DNA of 64,000 nucleotides from Adineta vaga (taxonomy: Eukaryota; Rotifera). Made by a program: the position numbers and the translations under genes. This document shows positions 44,891 through 57,198 of this stretch, piece by piece (position 1 is the first letter of the stretch; every line of letters starts with the position of its first letter). The DNA lies in NCBI GenBank assembly GCA_021613535.1, contig CP075494.1, forward strand, positions 15,562,001 to 15,626,000, in the 5' to 3' direction. The notes under the pieces were generated by a model, which saw only the letters and a list, made by a program, of their open reading frames with translations, was not told the origin of the DNA and did no database searches.

Positions 44891-46152
44891 TCTTGCCTAA
44901 AAGAAAAAGAAAATATGATTTGAAAAACACTTGTTGTTTTATAATCTTACAAGAAATTAATATAAAATTTTTGGTCTATATAATACACAAGTTTTTAAAC
45001 ACTGATAATATCTGAATCGAATTCCAATTTATGTTTTAAATGATCTTCTCAGTCTATTTAAATACTCTGATCGATTGCACTATAATTTCGTAAATCAATA
45101 TGGAAAATATATCATAAAATTAATCATCGTTTGACGACTGGAAAATGTAATATTTACGTTTCGAAAACGAAAAATACATCTATATAAAGAACGACAAAGG
45201 TGGGAGATTTCCATAAGATATATATCACCTGAAACTTTATGATGACTTTTTTATGAATAATTCTTGTTGTATATGAAAACGGTATGGGTTATTACCAAAT
45301 ATACGAAATATAGGCAAACATGACACATAAAGAATTATATTTTTGAAATTTACATTTATCAAAGAGTTTTATTATGTTGATATAACAATTTTAATTGATA
45401 TTACCTGTTATACAGAGAGTTAGTTTCACAATACGAAAAAGTTTTGTCTTGAGCGTGTGGGTATGTGTATAGATATGGATTTAGATGAAGAAAGAGTACC
45501 CATCCACACCCGCTTATATTCATAAAAAACATTTCGAATATTGTTTTCACTGAAGTTCGGAATAACGAAATGGTACGAAACGTAGTCTTCCCCTTAGCAG
45601 TATTAATATGTATTTCGGTGTCTTTAATTTAATTTTATAAATATTATTGAGAGATATCAGTTTTTAACAAAAAGAAAATGTGTTTTTGTTCGTTTATTAT
45701 AATAGCAAATGTAACATGAGAAATTGACTTAGTCTATGATTTTTACATGTCGAAAACTCTGCGTGATAAGTTTTTGATATAGGAGAAACTCTTTGCTACT
45801 TATTTCGTTTATAAAATATCTATATAGATAAGACTCCAAATCTAAAGTCAAATCGTTTGTCATCTCTTTTTCATTGCTTATCTAATATAAACATAATCTA
45901 TTCTATATAGTCACCCATTGACGAACGTATTGTACAGATTATGAGAACCGACTCTCCCTATTAGTGCTGAATATTGGGAGAGGATACAAACAAGTTCAAC
46001 ATTGCCTCGATGAAATTCAATCGAATTTGAACATTCTGAATGAAAATCTTAATGATTAATCATAAAATCTTATTGATTATCTAATGAGATTTAACTACTT
46101 AAATAAGAATCAGAAAGAAAAATAAAACCTACCGATGCTCGTTGAGTTCAAT
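44891..46152. repeat. Intergenic region with G-rich inverted repeat
   Basis: At ~45454-45520, GCGTGTGGGTATG faces CCATCCACACCCGC as an imperfect inverted repeat, resembling the telomere-like patch at 13424-13478. No gene was found elsewhere in this stretch. Confidence 0.35.
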
Positions 46153-46383
46153 ATGAAAATAATTAAATTTCTATTATTTCTATCTATGTGTGCATTGTAA
46201 GTGATGCATAGATATCATAATGTTGTCGAAAAAATGCCTAAAATCATAAGAGATAAATTACTTTCTGTTATTTTAATTGATGATTTCTTATTGTTCAATA
46301 GACTAAATTCATATTCTCACGTATTATTTTGTCAAAATCTCTTCTTTGATTTGTATCAAACTCATTTAGACTTTCTTCAATAA
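46153..46383 (+). CDS. Possible small secreted peptide (two exons)
   Basis: Exon 46153-46196 encodes a typical signal peptide start (MKIIKFLLFLSMCA) and ends at GTAAGT. An acceptor TTGTTCAATAG at ~46302 restores the frame and leads to a stop at 46383, about 41 residues in all. A second acceptor near 46487 would also keep an open frame to ~46660. No known family. This could be chance. Confidence 0.25.
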
Positions 46384-46868
46384 CTGATTATCAACAATAT
46401 TTTTAATACAATAATCCAAATTTATGACATTCTCATTTATTTCGTGACTTTTCCAATGTATTTCAAAGTCATCTATTTACACATAGGATCAATTACAATC
46501 TCTACAATGAGAATAGAACACCATATCGAATTTTTATTCTTTACTCAAAACAAATTACAATTTGTTTTTCTATTCATCTTTTCCTGGATATAGAAAAAAA
46601 AACAGAGGAAACTTCACCATCTACAAATTTGTCCTTATCGAACACACACACAAATATCATTTGAATTGAACGGTTCTGAAATTAATGAATGAATATCGTA
46701 GGGTTTCATTCCATTGAGATAACTGTTATATATCAGATTCGAATGTACATTGTGAAATGATATTGAATTGTCGGTAGAATCACAAGGAAAGTTATTTGAA
46801 AAATGTTGTGTTGATCTTTTTATCTTCATACACTCGTTTGTCAATAGATGAATGTAATCCTTAGTTAA
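46384..46868. other. Intergenic stretch
   Basis: Only the alternative downstream exon mentioned for the preceding gene (46488-46660) shows any open frame. No other feature. Confidence 0.35.
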
Positions 46869-47081
46869 CCCTTGTAGTACCAGCCGGGGTCATTTTTGAC
46901 CCCAGCCAAAGTGAATGTATTTTTCTTAGTAACAAAATCTGAGATGTATTTTTAATTTTTCGCAGAAATTAAAAAGATCATTGTTTTGACATGGTCTCTA
47001 TGAAATCAGATCTAAAAATCTCATCATTTAGATCAGAAGAACAATCGCAGTCAAGACGTAAAAAGGCTGGTACTGTAAGGG
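46869..47081. mobile_element. piggyBac-like MITE (213 bp, TTAA target site)
   Basis: The left end CCCTTGTAGTACCAGCC and right end (reverse complement) CCCTTACAGTACCAGCC are near-perfect terminal inverted repeats. Each is flanked by TTAA (46865-46868 and 47082-47085). TTAA target sites and CCC-starting ends are the piggyBac signature. Just inside the left end is a hairpin GGGGTCATTTTTGACCCC. There is no coding capacity. Confidence 0.85.
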
Positions 47082-47085
47082 TTAA

Positions 47086-48159
47086 AATCCATTGAGCAGA
47101 AATGTTGAAGATAAAATTTAGAATCCTTTTTGGAATTCCATTTGATGTGTTTATACATTCAACTTCTTGATTTCAATATCCTTGTGTGATATTACGTTAA
47201 TCAATGAAACGTATTATACATTGTCCTTTCAATTCAGTCATTTACTGTTTCTCTCCGATTATATACGCCTAGATTGTTTTTCCCTAATTTTATCAATATG
47301 TATAATGTAATGAAAACGCAATCTGATTTATTCGATATTCGAAAACTTGACAAAGGTAAGAGAAAGCACATAATTTCCTCATGTAGTGAAGAAACTTTCT
47401 ATTTAATAGTTTGAAATTACTCAAAAAGATACAGTTCACTCCGTGTATAAACTCTCAAAGGATTGTAATTGAACAATTTCAATCTGAGAAAAAGGCTGAT
47501 ATCAACCTAAACTCAAATTTATATTTATCAAATTAAACAACGACTTGTTTTTGTATAGTGACTCATATCACTGGCTAAAAGTAAGTCTGTAAGATTCTGT
47601 TCTGTTCTTTTTCGTTTTTTTATCGTAAAAAACGATTGACGTAAGCAGCGGGGGTGGTATAAATTGCACACTTGTTTTCTCCTTATGTTGTCATTATGTA
47701 CACGTTACCAAGAAAACATTCTTGATTCTATCATTGAATACGGTGATAAGTTATGTAAACTTTTCGACTAGAATATTCAAACCGAATTTTTCTTATCTAA
47801 CTTCATTTTTACCAGAATTTTCTAAGTCTGAGAATAATCATCGAACGAATTTATGAGTAAACTTACATTTTTATGATTGTTTTCAAAATAAATATTTATG
47901 TTATGATATTTGGTAACTACTCAACAAAGCATCTCATATAAAAGGAGATGTTGATCGCCAAAACTGATGTCGATTAAATTTGAGAAACTCAGCTGTTATT
48001 TCTTCACGAAATCGAACATGAATAGACTTTTCTCAGGAGTTTCCTCGATTAAGGCAATATTTTTTAATAACATATCTTATTAAAAAATACAAAGGAAATG
48101 ATTCATCTAATAATTGAAGCATGACATATTCATTTGTTTTAGATCATTATTTATTATTC
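47086..48159. other. Intergenic region and 5' flank of E2 gene
   Basis: No supported gene. ATTTGTTTTAG ending at ~48142 is a candidate leader or intron acceptor 17 bp before the E2 start. Confidence 0.4.
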
Positions 48160-48630
48160 ATGGCATTTACTAAACGTCTTCTTATTCATTTTGGTGAATT
48201 ACAAAAGAATCCTGCTCCATTATGTTACGCTGAACCTAAAGATTCAAATACAGATATCTCTAATTGGACTGGATATATAGATGGACCAGCTGATACACCA
48301 TATGCTGGCGGGAGATTTCATTTAACGATTTATTTTTCTAATGAATTTCCATTTAAACCACCTGAAGTTCGTTTTATCACACCAGTTTATCATCCGAATA
48401 TCGGTACAGATGGAGAAATTTGTTTGGATATTTTACATTCTCAATGGTCACCTGCATTGACTATACGTGGTCTTCTCATCTCATTATGTTCTCTACTAAC
48501 AGATCCAAATTCAGAACATGGATTGAATAGAGATGCACTGAAATTGTACGGATCAAATAAAGATAAGTATAATGTAACTGCAAGAGAGTGGACGAGAAGA
48601 TACGCTATGAAAAGTGATGATAGTGATTAA
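48160..48630 (+). CDS. Ubiquitin-conjugating enzyme E2 (UBE2D-like), copy 1
   Basis: A single exon of 156 residues, a complete UBC fold with little extension. The HPN motif (YHPNI, ~78-81) precedes the active-site Cys at ~88 (GEICLDILHSQWSPALTI). The N-terminal helix and FPFKPPEVRF loop are typical. I start at 48160 (MAFTKRLL), which aligns with the usual E2 start. The upstream ATG at 48121 adds residues that look like an intron/leader end (TTTGTTTTAG). It is most similar in style to UBE2D but diverged (GDGPADTPYAGGRF region, SDDSD tail). It accepts ubiquitin from E1 and passes it on with E3 ligases. A second, also diverged, gene lies at 59173-59646. Confidence 0.88.
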   Translation: MAFTKRLLIHFGELQKNPAPLCYAEPKDSNTDISNWTGYIDGPADTPYAGGRFHLTIYFSNEFPFKPPEVRFITPVYHPNIGTDGEICLDILHSQWSPALTIRGLLISLCSLLTDPNSEHGLNRDALKLYGSNKDKYNVTAREWTRRYAMKSDDSD

Positions 48631-49559
48631 CTTCATGTTTTACATGATCATATTATTGTTTAACAAAAGTTTTTAATTGATGAATACAAACAAATGTTCT
48701 TCTCGAATAAATTGACTACAGAGATGGATTCATATGTTGTATCAAATTTCCATTTATTTGCTTTGAATCATATTAATTCCCAACAAAATTCCCTAAAGAT
48801 TTGTTAGATTATATACTCAAGTTTTATTAGTGTGTCTCTTAAAACAGAAAAATTTTCCGTTAATCTTTATGATTAAAGAATCAGTTAGTATCATATATAC
48901 ATATATTTCTTCTCTGTTAATAAGACAAATGTCATGGATTTAAACTAAAATCTTCTTTAAAATACTGAGAATCCTCCTGAGATGAAAACAGTTTGCCTAC
49001 ATTTTCTTTCGATTATTCAACCGAACTATAAGCGTTGTTTTCATTCTGTTAAAAACTACTTCTTAAATGCACTCATTGTCATAACATTTTTGATTCGCAT
49101 TCTTTCAGAATCATTCATTCTACTTTCATTTGTTAAATAACTGCATTTACAATGAAGAATAAAAAATATAGCAACGCATATTTCAATATGAAGATAATAG
49201 AACTGATCGTTACATATATTTTTTTAAAATCTACTATTCACTTATGAAAATAATCAGATAATGTTTTATGATTTTCTTTACTTAAATTTACTTTGAGTGA
49301 ATGTTTGGGAAGTAAGAAGATATGCTTTAACGGTCTCTTTCTCAACAAGAAATAACAAGTAGTAAAATTGTAAACTGTTGTGAAGCATTGTTGTCAATTA
49401 CTGGGAAAATGGAAGTAGATTTATCCTTGAGGATAAAAATGTGTGTGTGTAGAGAAACAAATCAATAGTCGATATTCTAATTAAAACGAGATATAAATGA
49501 TATTTTGATTCGAAGAAGCTATTTGCACTGATATTGAGACTAAAATTGATCGTATTTAG
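48631..49559. other. Intergenic region, no gene seen
   Basis: AT-rich. The downstream end is the presumed promoter of the FG-GAP gene, with TTAG directly before its ATG. Confidence 0.45.
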
Positions 49560-51272
49560 ATGATTACTAGAGCAGGTAACACAATGGAAAATCTACCAAT
49601 CGGGTCAACATCAAAAAGACAAAGGTATGTACAAATCTAACATCCATATTTACACTTGTTTCAATTCTATGTGTACATTTATCGCATGCTTAGTGACCGC
49701 TTTTTCACTCGAAGAACTTTGTTACTAATGATAATAGGAGTTCTTGGTTTTGGTGTTGTCATTATAACTATAACTGTACCATTAACTATAAAACATGTTG
49801 ATATTATTTCTTTATCAAATACGACACACATCACAAATGGTAGGTTATAAAATGAAATTTTTTATTGACTACACTATGAATATTGTAAATAATCATTTTC
49901 AGATCCATCAACAACACCTTCATCGACTGGAAGCAGTAAATCCTTCTCAACAATGAAATCTTCAGCATCAACTCAACCATCTACAACATTCTATGAAGTA
50001 ACCAGTCAAGCGCTTAGCACAACATATTCAACAGGGAAAAGTTCAAATGAAATATCAACAGCAATACCTATCTATAAGACAAGTTCATCAGATTCAACAA
50101 CAGTGAATTCTACTGTCAGTTCTACTGGAATTTCATCCGCAATAACATACACTACAAATACAATGTCACAGGGTAAGAGTGTATTATAAAATCTTTCATT
50201 AATTCATTGTTATTCATTCTATTTAGCTCCTCGATGTCAACAACTAACATTTGCTCCGTATAAAGCATATACAGCAGGTGGTCAACCTTATTCAATTGAT
50301 GTCGGTGACTTTAATAATGATAATATAACTGATTTAACCGTTGCTAATTACAATGGAAATTCAACTGCAATCTATTTGGGTTACGGAAACGGAACATTTC
50401 GTTCACAAATAACTTTTCCAACAGACAACCCAATATCTGCCATTGCTGGTGATGTAAATAATGATGGGAGAGAAGATATTATTGTAGCTATTTATCTACA
50501 AGGAAGAGCGAATATTTTACTCAATTTTGGAAATGGAAGTTTCGACACTCAACACTATTCAATGATTGGAAATAAACCATACTCTATTGATGTTGGTAAT
50601 TTCAATAGTGATAATTATTTGGATATTGTTGCTGTCAATGTTTATAATAATACTGCATATGTTCTATTAGGATATGGTAATGGAAGTTTTCGTACACAAA
50701 TGATTATTAATACTCTTCTTGGTCCAACAAGCGTTGTTGTTGCTGATATTAATCGGGATAATATCTCAGATTTTGTTGTTACTAATTACTTTTCAGATAG
50801 TACAAGTATTTATTTTGGCTTTGGCAATGGAACATTTCGAACTCCAACAACATATCCAACAGCTTTTCATCCATGGGGAATAGCTGTTGGCGATTTGAAT
50901 GGTGATTCATATTTAGATATAGTCACAACTAATTATCGTAATAATTCCATCAGTATTTTACTTAACTATGGTAATGAAACTTTTCGATCACAAATTGCAT
51001 ATCCAACAATTCAGTTGCCGATCTCTGTAGCAATTGCAGATTTTAATGGAGACACGTATACTGATATTGTTGTAGCAAGTAATGATAATAATATTTTGAA
51101 TATTTTTCTCGGAAATGGTAATGGAACTTTTGGTAAAGCAATGAACTTTACTACAAGTGGTACACGGTTTAATTCAGTGACTGTTGCTGATTTCAATCGG
51201 GACGGTCGAACTGATATAGCTGTTGTAGCTGAAAATCCAGATACAATGAACATTCTTCTCAATACATGTTAA
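49560..51272 (+). CDS. Membrane-anchored FG-GAP/VCBS repeat protein
   Basis: Four exons, 49560-49624, 49694-49839, 49903-50172 and 50227-51272, give 508 residues. A short cytosolic N-terminus is followed by one membrane helix (~30-55, LLLMIIGVLGFGVVIITITV): type II topology. Next is a Ser/Thr-rich stalk of ~90 residues, probably O-glycosylated. Then come seven FG-GAP repeats of ~45 residues, each with DxNxDxxxD calcium loops (DFNNDNITD, DVNNDGRED, DLNGDSYLD, DFNRDGRTD) and GNGTF turns, forming a beta-propeller as in integrin alpha chains and many bacterial surface proteins. Likely role is surface adhesion or carbohydrate binding. The repeats are bacterial in style; acquisition by transfer is possible but not shown. 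Confidence 0.88.
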
Positions 51273-51600
51273 AAGAAGACATCAATTCATAAACTGTACT
51301 TTTTCATGTGACATTTCATTGATTCCTGCTTCTTTTTCTAGTCACTTTGTTTTATATTTATTCGAAATCGATGTACTACTTAACTCACAATTGAATCACA
51401 TTTTTTCAATTGAAACTATCATAAAAGATTCTGCTATATTATTTTGACATTGATCATTGAGCTTTTTAATTGAATTTCTCTTTTTTTCTATGATATATTT
51501 CCTCAATTATAGTACGATTGTTGATTTGAAAGAAATCTAGATTTATCCATTATCAAACTATTCAAGTTAAATAATATTTCAATTGGAATACCTGTTTCTG
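51273..51600. other. Intergenic stretch
   Basis: No gene or repeat recognised. Confidence 0.4.
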
Positions 51601-52340
51601 TTTGACCATGATTAAGTCTCAAGAGGAAGAGACAGCGAGAATTATGTATTTCCATACTTTCACTGATGAAAAAGAAATAATTCATAGATGGTTTGAACGT
51701 GCATCATCAATGATGACGGAAACTAAACCCATTGAATTACAAGAATCTCAACATCAAAATATCTTGAAAGTCGATTTTTACTTTGGAATAATATTGGTGC
51801 AATAACATGTTATAGTGAACAAATACACAGTTGATGATTTATCATTATTAGCAATTGCACTTGCTTCATCACAAACAAGAAAATTATATTGTATTTAATA
51901 TCAATCGTGGGATTCAAATATGAGAGAATGGACATTAACGACAGAAAATAATGATAAAATTGAATTAGTTAGTTTAGGAGAAGATTTTCTTGCGGTTGGA
52001 ACGTCATAAAGGTTCTACGTTTAATGAGTTTATCAGGTATTCAACAAAGAATTGTTCTTCTTCAAGAACCAATTGTATCAATTTCTTCATATCAAAATCA
52101 ATTATGGATTATCCATCATTCAACACAAGTTCTCCGAAAAGAACAAGCATTGTCTTATGTATTATTAGATATTGGATATGATCATTATTCAATTGGTCCA
52201 TTAACTTCAACACCAAAAACGAAATTATCATGTGTTTTTTACATTTTTCGATAGTGGAAAATGTTATTATTTAGAAAAATCTGGACATTTAAGTATGCTT
52301 CAATATACGAAAGGAAAGGAATTCTTAATTTAGGCGGAAT
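51601..52340 (+). pseudogene. WDHD1/AND-1 (Ctf4) fragment
   Basis: Translations in shifting frames give, in order, WNNIGAITCYSEQ, VDDLSLLAIALASSQTRKLYC, QSWDSNMREWTLTTENNDKIELVSLGEDFLAVGTS, LRLMSLSGIQQRIVLLQEPIVSIS, QNQLWIIHH and FDSGKCYYLEKSGHLSML. These track the SepB-like middle domain of WDHD1, a replisome protein that links CMG helicase to polymerase alpha (SSWDTNREW, LGQGWAAAATS, LLRLFTIGGVQ, GEQLFIVYH). At least three frameshifts or stops interrupt it. The WD40 and HMG parts are absent. It is clearly a decayed fragment. Confidence 0.75.
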
Positions 52341-54836
52341 AGAATAGTACAACAAATTATTGATTATTAAGAATAAATGATTTTGATGGTAAATTTCAAT
52401 TGACTCTTATTAAATAACGTAGACAATCATTTCCTCGATGCTGCTTCATATTCACGTGTTTGGATCATATTTATTTATTTCTCTTGCTTTTTGTCAAATT
52501 CAGACCAAAAAAAGTCTACATGAAATTTGTTATTTTACTCTTCTATTTTAGTTATACTACATAATTGTCATCGTTCGTTATTTGATGAACAGATACGCAC
52601 ACTTCTATAGATTTCCTTTTTAATCACTTGCTTCGCTTCTCGTTTTCGTTAATATTTATTAATCAAATCAAAGAAGAAATCATCGTACAAACAGAAGTTG
52701 AATAATGAACCTTTAGGTTTGGCTTTGAAAACCAACAAATAAATCAAGAAAGATACTGTAAGGTTGAATGAATACTTATTAGAAAAACATGACAGAAAAC
52801 GAACGATAAACCGAATTAAGTGAGGAACAGTACTTATGTTTGAAGAAAAAAGCTAACGAGAGTATTTGTTAATCTTTAACATGATGATTAACTCGCATAT
52901 AACATGCCATTGAACTTCTAGATATGATAAAAAGATGTGAAAATCGAACTATTTATCAGTAATGTATTAGCAGAGTGGTGAAGGTCAAACAGTCTTTTCT
53001 ATACTCTATTCTATTATACAATATAAATTCATTTTGAGGATGGGGTGTCAAGAGAAAATACATTTATTGTCGACGAATCAATAATCGATGTTTTTTCTCA
53101 GATTGGACATTCCACACAACTAAATGTTTGAGCAGAGGAAATTCTTGAGACACCATTTTGAATCCTCAAGATGGTGGAATAACTTCTTCATCATAAGCGA
53201 ATGTGAAATGTAGTGAAACTATTGAAAAGTATTTCAATTTGGTTAATGATTTCTACAAAATAATAATCAGATATGTTTTTCCAAATATAACGAATAAAAT
53301 GATATTTACCATGATCTCATCGTGGAGAATATCGCAACGAATGTTTCCCACATCGATAAGTAATGTGGATAAAGCATCGAGACGACTATCAAGAAGATAT
53401 TAACAATCATCCCAATTGTAGACTCTAATTTTCAATTGCATTAAAGTCGAAGATATATAACTTGTCGATGACAGACATTAGAGACTAGTTGATAAACTTC
53501 GGTAGCAATACAATTGACAAAAATTTAAATTAACTAATCGTTTATATAAAGATAAAATTGCGTGAAATATTTCCGATCGAGTTTCATCCACGTCTTCTAT
53601 TCGATGTGTGTTTGGCACTTGAACACACGTTGCTATGAATATAGCTCAAGTATAATTTAATGAAACAGGGTGCTCGGTATTTATATGCAGAAAAAACACT
53701 AGGTCGTTCGAATAGGTCTCGTATAACGATATCATATATGTTAAGCGTCATCTACACCTTAATGAAATATATATATATATATACTTCTTACATTTATCAA
53801 ACGCGCGTACAGAAAAGAAAACGTGAGCAAGAGGAGAACGATGACTATAATATAAACGTCAAAGAAAACATAGGAACTTTATCGAAGAGCTTCATATTTC
53901 ATTTAGGATATGTTTGTGACCAAGCTATTTTCGATATGTCAACTATGCCATTTTGTAGCGCGTAAAAAATCGCGTTGAATCATAAAGTTCAAACCTCAAT
54001 GTCAATAGCTTTTTGATGACGTTCGGAGTATCAAAAACTAGTTGAGGTACCATTTTTATCTCATAGATTTAGGTTATATTTATTTTTTAACGATGATGTA
54101 TATAGAGATTTTTGCAGAATTTCAGGCTCTTTCAAATGAAACTATTTGCAAGCTTACCAACATATGTTTATACTACCTTCCCAGGACGGACGTTCCGTCC
54201 TCCGAGTCCTAAAGGAAACTGCCAGAAATCACGCCTTTCCGAGGATATTCCGGACGGTTCCAGCTAGTTCCAAAAGGTTCCAACCGGATCCGGCTCGGAT
54301 TTTTCGACCTGGGTTGTGGTCAAAATTCGACATCGTTCTATAGTATGGAATTTTCCGAACACGACCATTGATCGACCTATCAAATGAACTGAAAATGTGA
54401 TAGAAAGATTTGCCGTCTCATTCTGCACAGTTTTGGGCACGTCTTTGATCAATTCAAGGATGGTCTGATTTGCGATCTTATACGCCAACTGCCTTTCGAT
54501 GAAATATTCAAAATATTTTTTTCATGTTTGTTGATTTCAAAGAGTCTTAAAATCATCGACTAGTTTGTTTATATTCAATATGTATTTTCTTATGCTTTTT
54601 TTTAAACAAAACCACAGACAAATTCTACTGAAATTCAAATATCCACAACGACTTTTCAGGTATCTAAACAGAATTTTCCTGAAAACCTTTTTCATAGAAA
54701 TCATTCCAATCCAAAATTGTTGATATTTGGAGGGAAATATCGTCAAACTTTTTAACAATATACATCTAATCCTCAGACCTAATCTACAGTTAAACAACAT
54801 AAAGTCAAAGAACCTTTCAAGAAAATCCTTTTTTTA
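52341..54836. other. 2.5-kb intergenic region with a GC-rich repeat patch
   Basis: 52341-54170 shows no supported gene. At 54180-54200 a stem GGACGGA/TCCGTCC faces itself across 3 bp. It opens a GC-rich patch (to ~54320) full of GGTTCC/GGATCC-like words, resembling 24331-24690 and the ends of the 4692-4938 element. A (TA)n run lies near 53767-53783. The last ~60 bp before the PPR gene match the flank of PPR copy 1. Confidence 0.45.
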
Positions 54837-57198
54837 TTAAAAATGATCATTACATGAACATTTTCCATCAGAAAAATGATGTATACGATTTGCATCACGA
54901 ACGATAATTTCACATCGACGAATTTTACTGATCAACTTGATGGCACCATCTATGAAAGAAAGACAATCATATTCAAATACATAATTTCTCTCCAGAATAA
55001 TCTGAACAAATGGCAAAACAGTAACTTACGACAATCACCACAAATACGAAGATTCTTGACGATTTGAATTCGTGATGGAACTGGTCGTTGAATGAAATTG
55101 TATGCAAGTGCCAATCTTTCACTATGACTATTGAGAACCGATTCAACAGTTTCACCAGCCATCAAAGGACGTGTTATCCAACTTGCATCAAACTTATGAC
55201 CATGTTCGATAAGTTCCTTTTCTAATCGATCAAGTTCTTCATATATTTTAGACGTCCTTGGATGAGATCGATCTTGAACATGAGATTGCTAAGAAATTCA
55301 ATCAAACATTCAAATAAAATAAAGAACAGAATCATCCTTGCTCACCATAATTTCACCGTTGACTTCTGTCCAAGACAGACCAATCTGTTTTCTTGCACCT
55401 GATTGACTCATATTCCATCTGATTTGTGATGCTTCTTCTAGTTCTCCTGCTGATGCAAGAGTATTAGTAAAGAGTATCGAAGTTGCTACCAATGATTCGT
55501 CAGCATCATGAAATATTTCTCGTATTCGATGAACTATTTGTCTTGCTAGAGATGCATCATGTCGATTACGAGCACCTGATAACAATGATGCTAAGAAAGA
55601 ACAAAGTACTTTCGGACAGATTTGTAAAAGATCAATGCAAAACACATACTATACATTGGAAGACAAGGAGATTGTTGACGTTCATATTCTTCAATCAATT
55701 GTTTTGCTTCATCGAACAAAAATAATCGACTTAAACAATCAATCTAAATAATTCAATACACCGTTTCTTGTTTAATAATATGAAATCTTTTCCCGAACCA
55801 TGCTTGTATATATCCATTTATTTTTTATTTGAATTGTTGAGAAAATTGTACGAGCTTCATCGACAAGACCTGAATGTGAACATGCATTTAAAATACATGT
55901 ATACGTTTTTTCGTCGATCATTTTGAATGGCATTCGATGATAAAGTTCCACTGCAGTACGTCCCATTCCATTCAAACCATATGAATTGACTGTTTCCATC
56001 AATTAATAAACCACACAGTACAAAGCAAAATACAAACTTACTCATAGAATTATATGTTACTGGATCTGGTTGATCAATTTGTTCGAAGACCTTTTTAGCT
56101 TCATTCACGCATCCCACTTTGCCCTTTGTTTGATAAAAACCAATCAATAAATAAATACCACTAACTTACATTTTTGAACATTACTTACCCACATATGAAT
56201 GAGAGCATTTTGAAGTTTCAAATCGTTTAACATCGTAGATGGAATTTGATTGACTATCGATCGACAACGTGATTCGATTCCAAGTTGACCACAAGCATCG
56301 ATAAGAAGAAGAAAAATGATTGAATTTGCTTCAATACCTTCATCTTTCATTTTGTCATAAAGATCAAGAGTTTTCATAGGCAAACTGTGTTCATTATAAC
56401 ATTTCATCATTTGTCCATAATCTTTTAAGGTACGATTCTTTTTGGCGAATACATTCTCTGCATTCTCCAAATCACCACATTTGACCAACATATCGAAGGC
56501 AGAAGTAAGAATGTATTTATTTCTATGATGAATTGATGACATTTCTGACCAAACTTTCTTACCAAAGTCTAATGCTTGTTTTGTTCGAACATGAGCACAA
56601 CTACTGAATAATAGACATAGCTGGAATTCACCTGGATGAGTTATTTTTGAAAAGAGTTCAATCGCTTTTTCAGCCATATTATTTTTTATCAAACCTAAAT
56701 AAAAACAAATTCTTAATATAATCGAACATGTCAATGAATTTACCTTTCATCATGGCACCATAATGAATCAATGTTTTATTCTTCGATGAATCAAAAACAC
56801 GTTGAGCATCGTTTACTCGACCACATTGCACTGGAAGTAACAAAGAATCATTTCAATGTCGTTAGAAAATATCAACTGACATAAAAATGAATAAGTGTTG
56901 TTTGAATGTAACTGCTGTTCAATGAACTATCTGATAGATTTTTATGAATAATTAGCCCACGTTCGAGATAACCTAACTGAGTACAAGCTTTAAGTACTTG
57001 AATAACAATTCTATCTGTTAGAATTGTTTGATGTTTCTGTTTATCAAATAGATCAAGTGCTTTAACAAATTCTTTTCTATCATTTAGTTTCTTTATTTCA
57101 ATGTCAATATTTATCTGTTTTGAACTGGTTATTGTGCGTAGTAGATTGAAACATTTCGATTTTGAACGATAAAAGATAATACTAACGGTAGTAAACAT
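54837..57198 (-). pseudogene. DYW-type pentatricopeptide repeat protein, copy 2 (splice-donor frameshift)
   Basis: Same nine-exon structure as copy 1: 56881-57198, 56744-56830, 56189-56694, 56042-56123, 55799-55989, 55650-55743, 55346-55590, 55030-55288 and 54837-54949. Internal exon lengths are identical. The deaminase is complete here: [41 protein letters not shown]. Exon 1 is one base shorter than in copy 1. At its end copy 1 reads TTTATA-GTAAGT, but copy 2 reads TTTAT-GTCAGT. Splicing at that GT puts exon 2 out of frame with a quick stop; reading through also stops (HFYVS*). Unless an unusual site is used, the PPR array is not joined to its deaminase. The other exons show no lesion. Confidence 0.8.

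Noticed and set aside
53203-53965. Open frames in 53.2-54.0 kb
   Set aside because: Short, with mixed composition, no domain or intron support, and no duplicate in the window.
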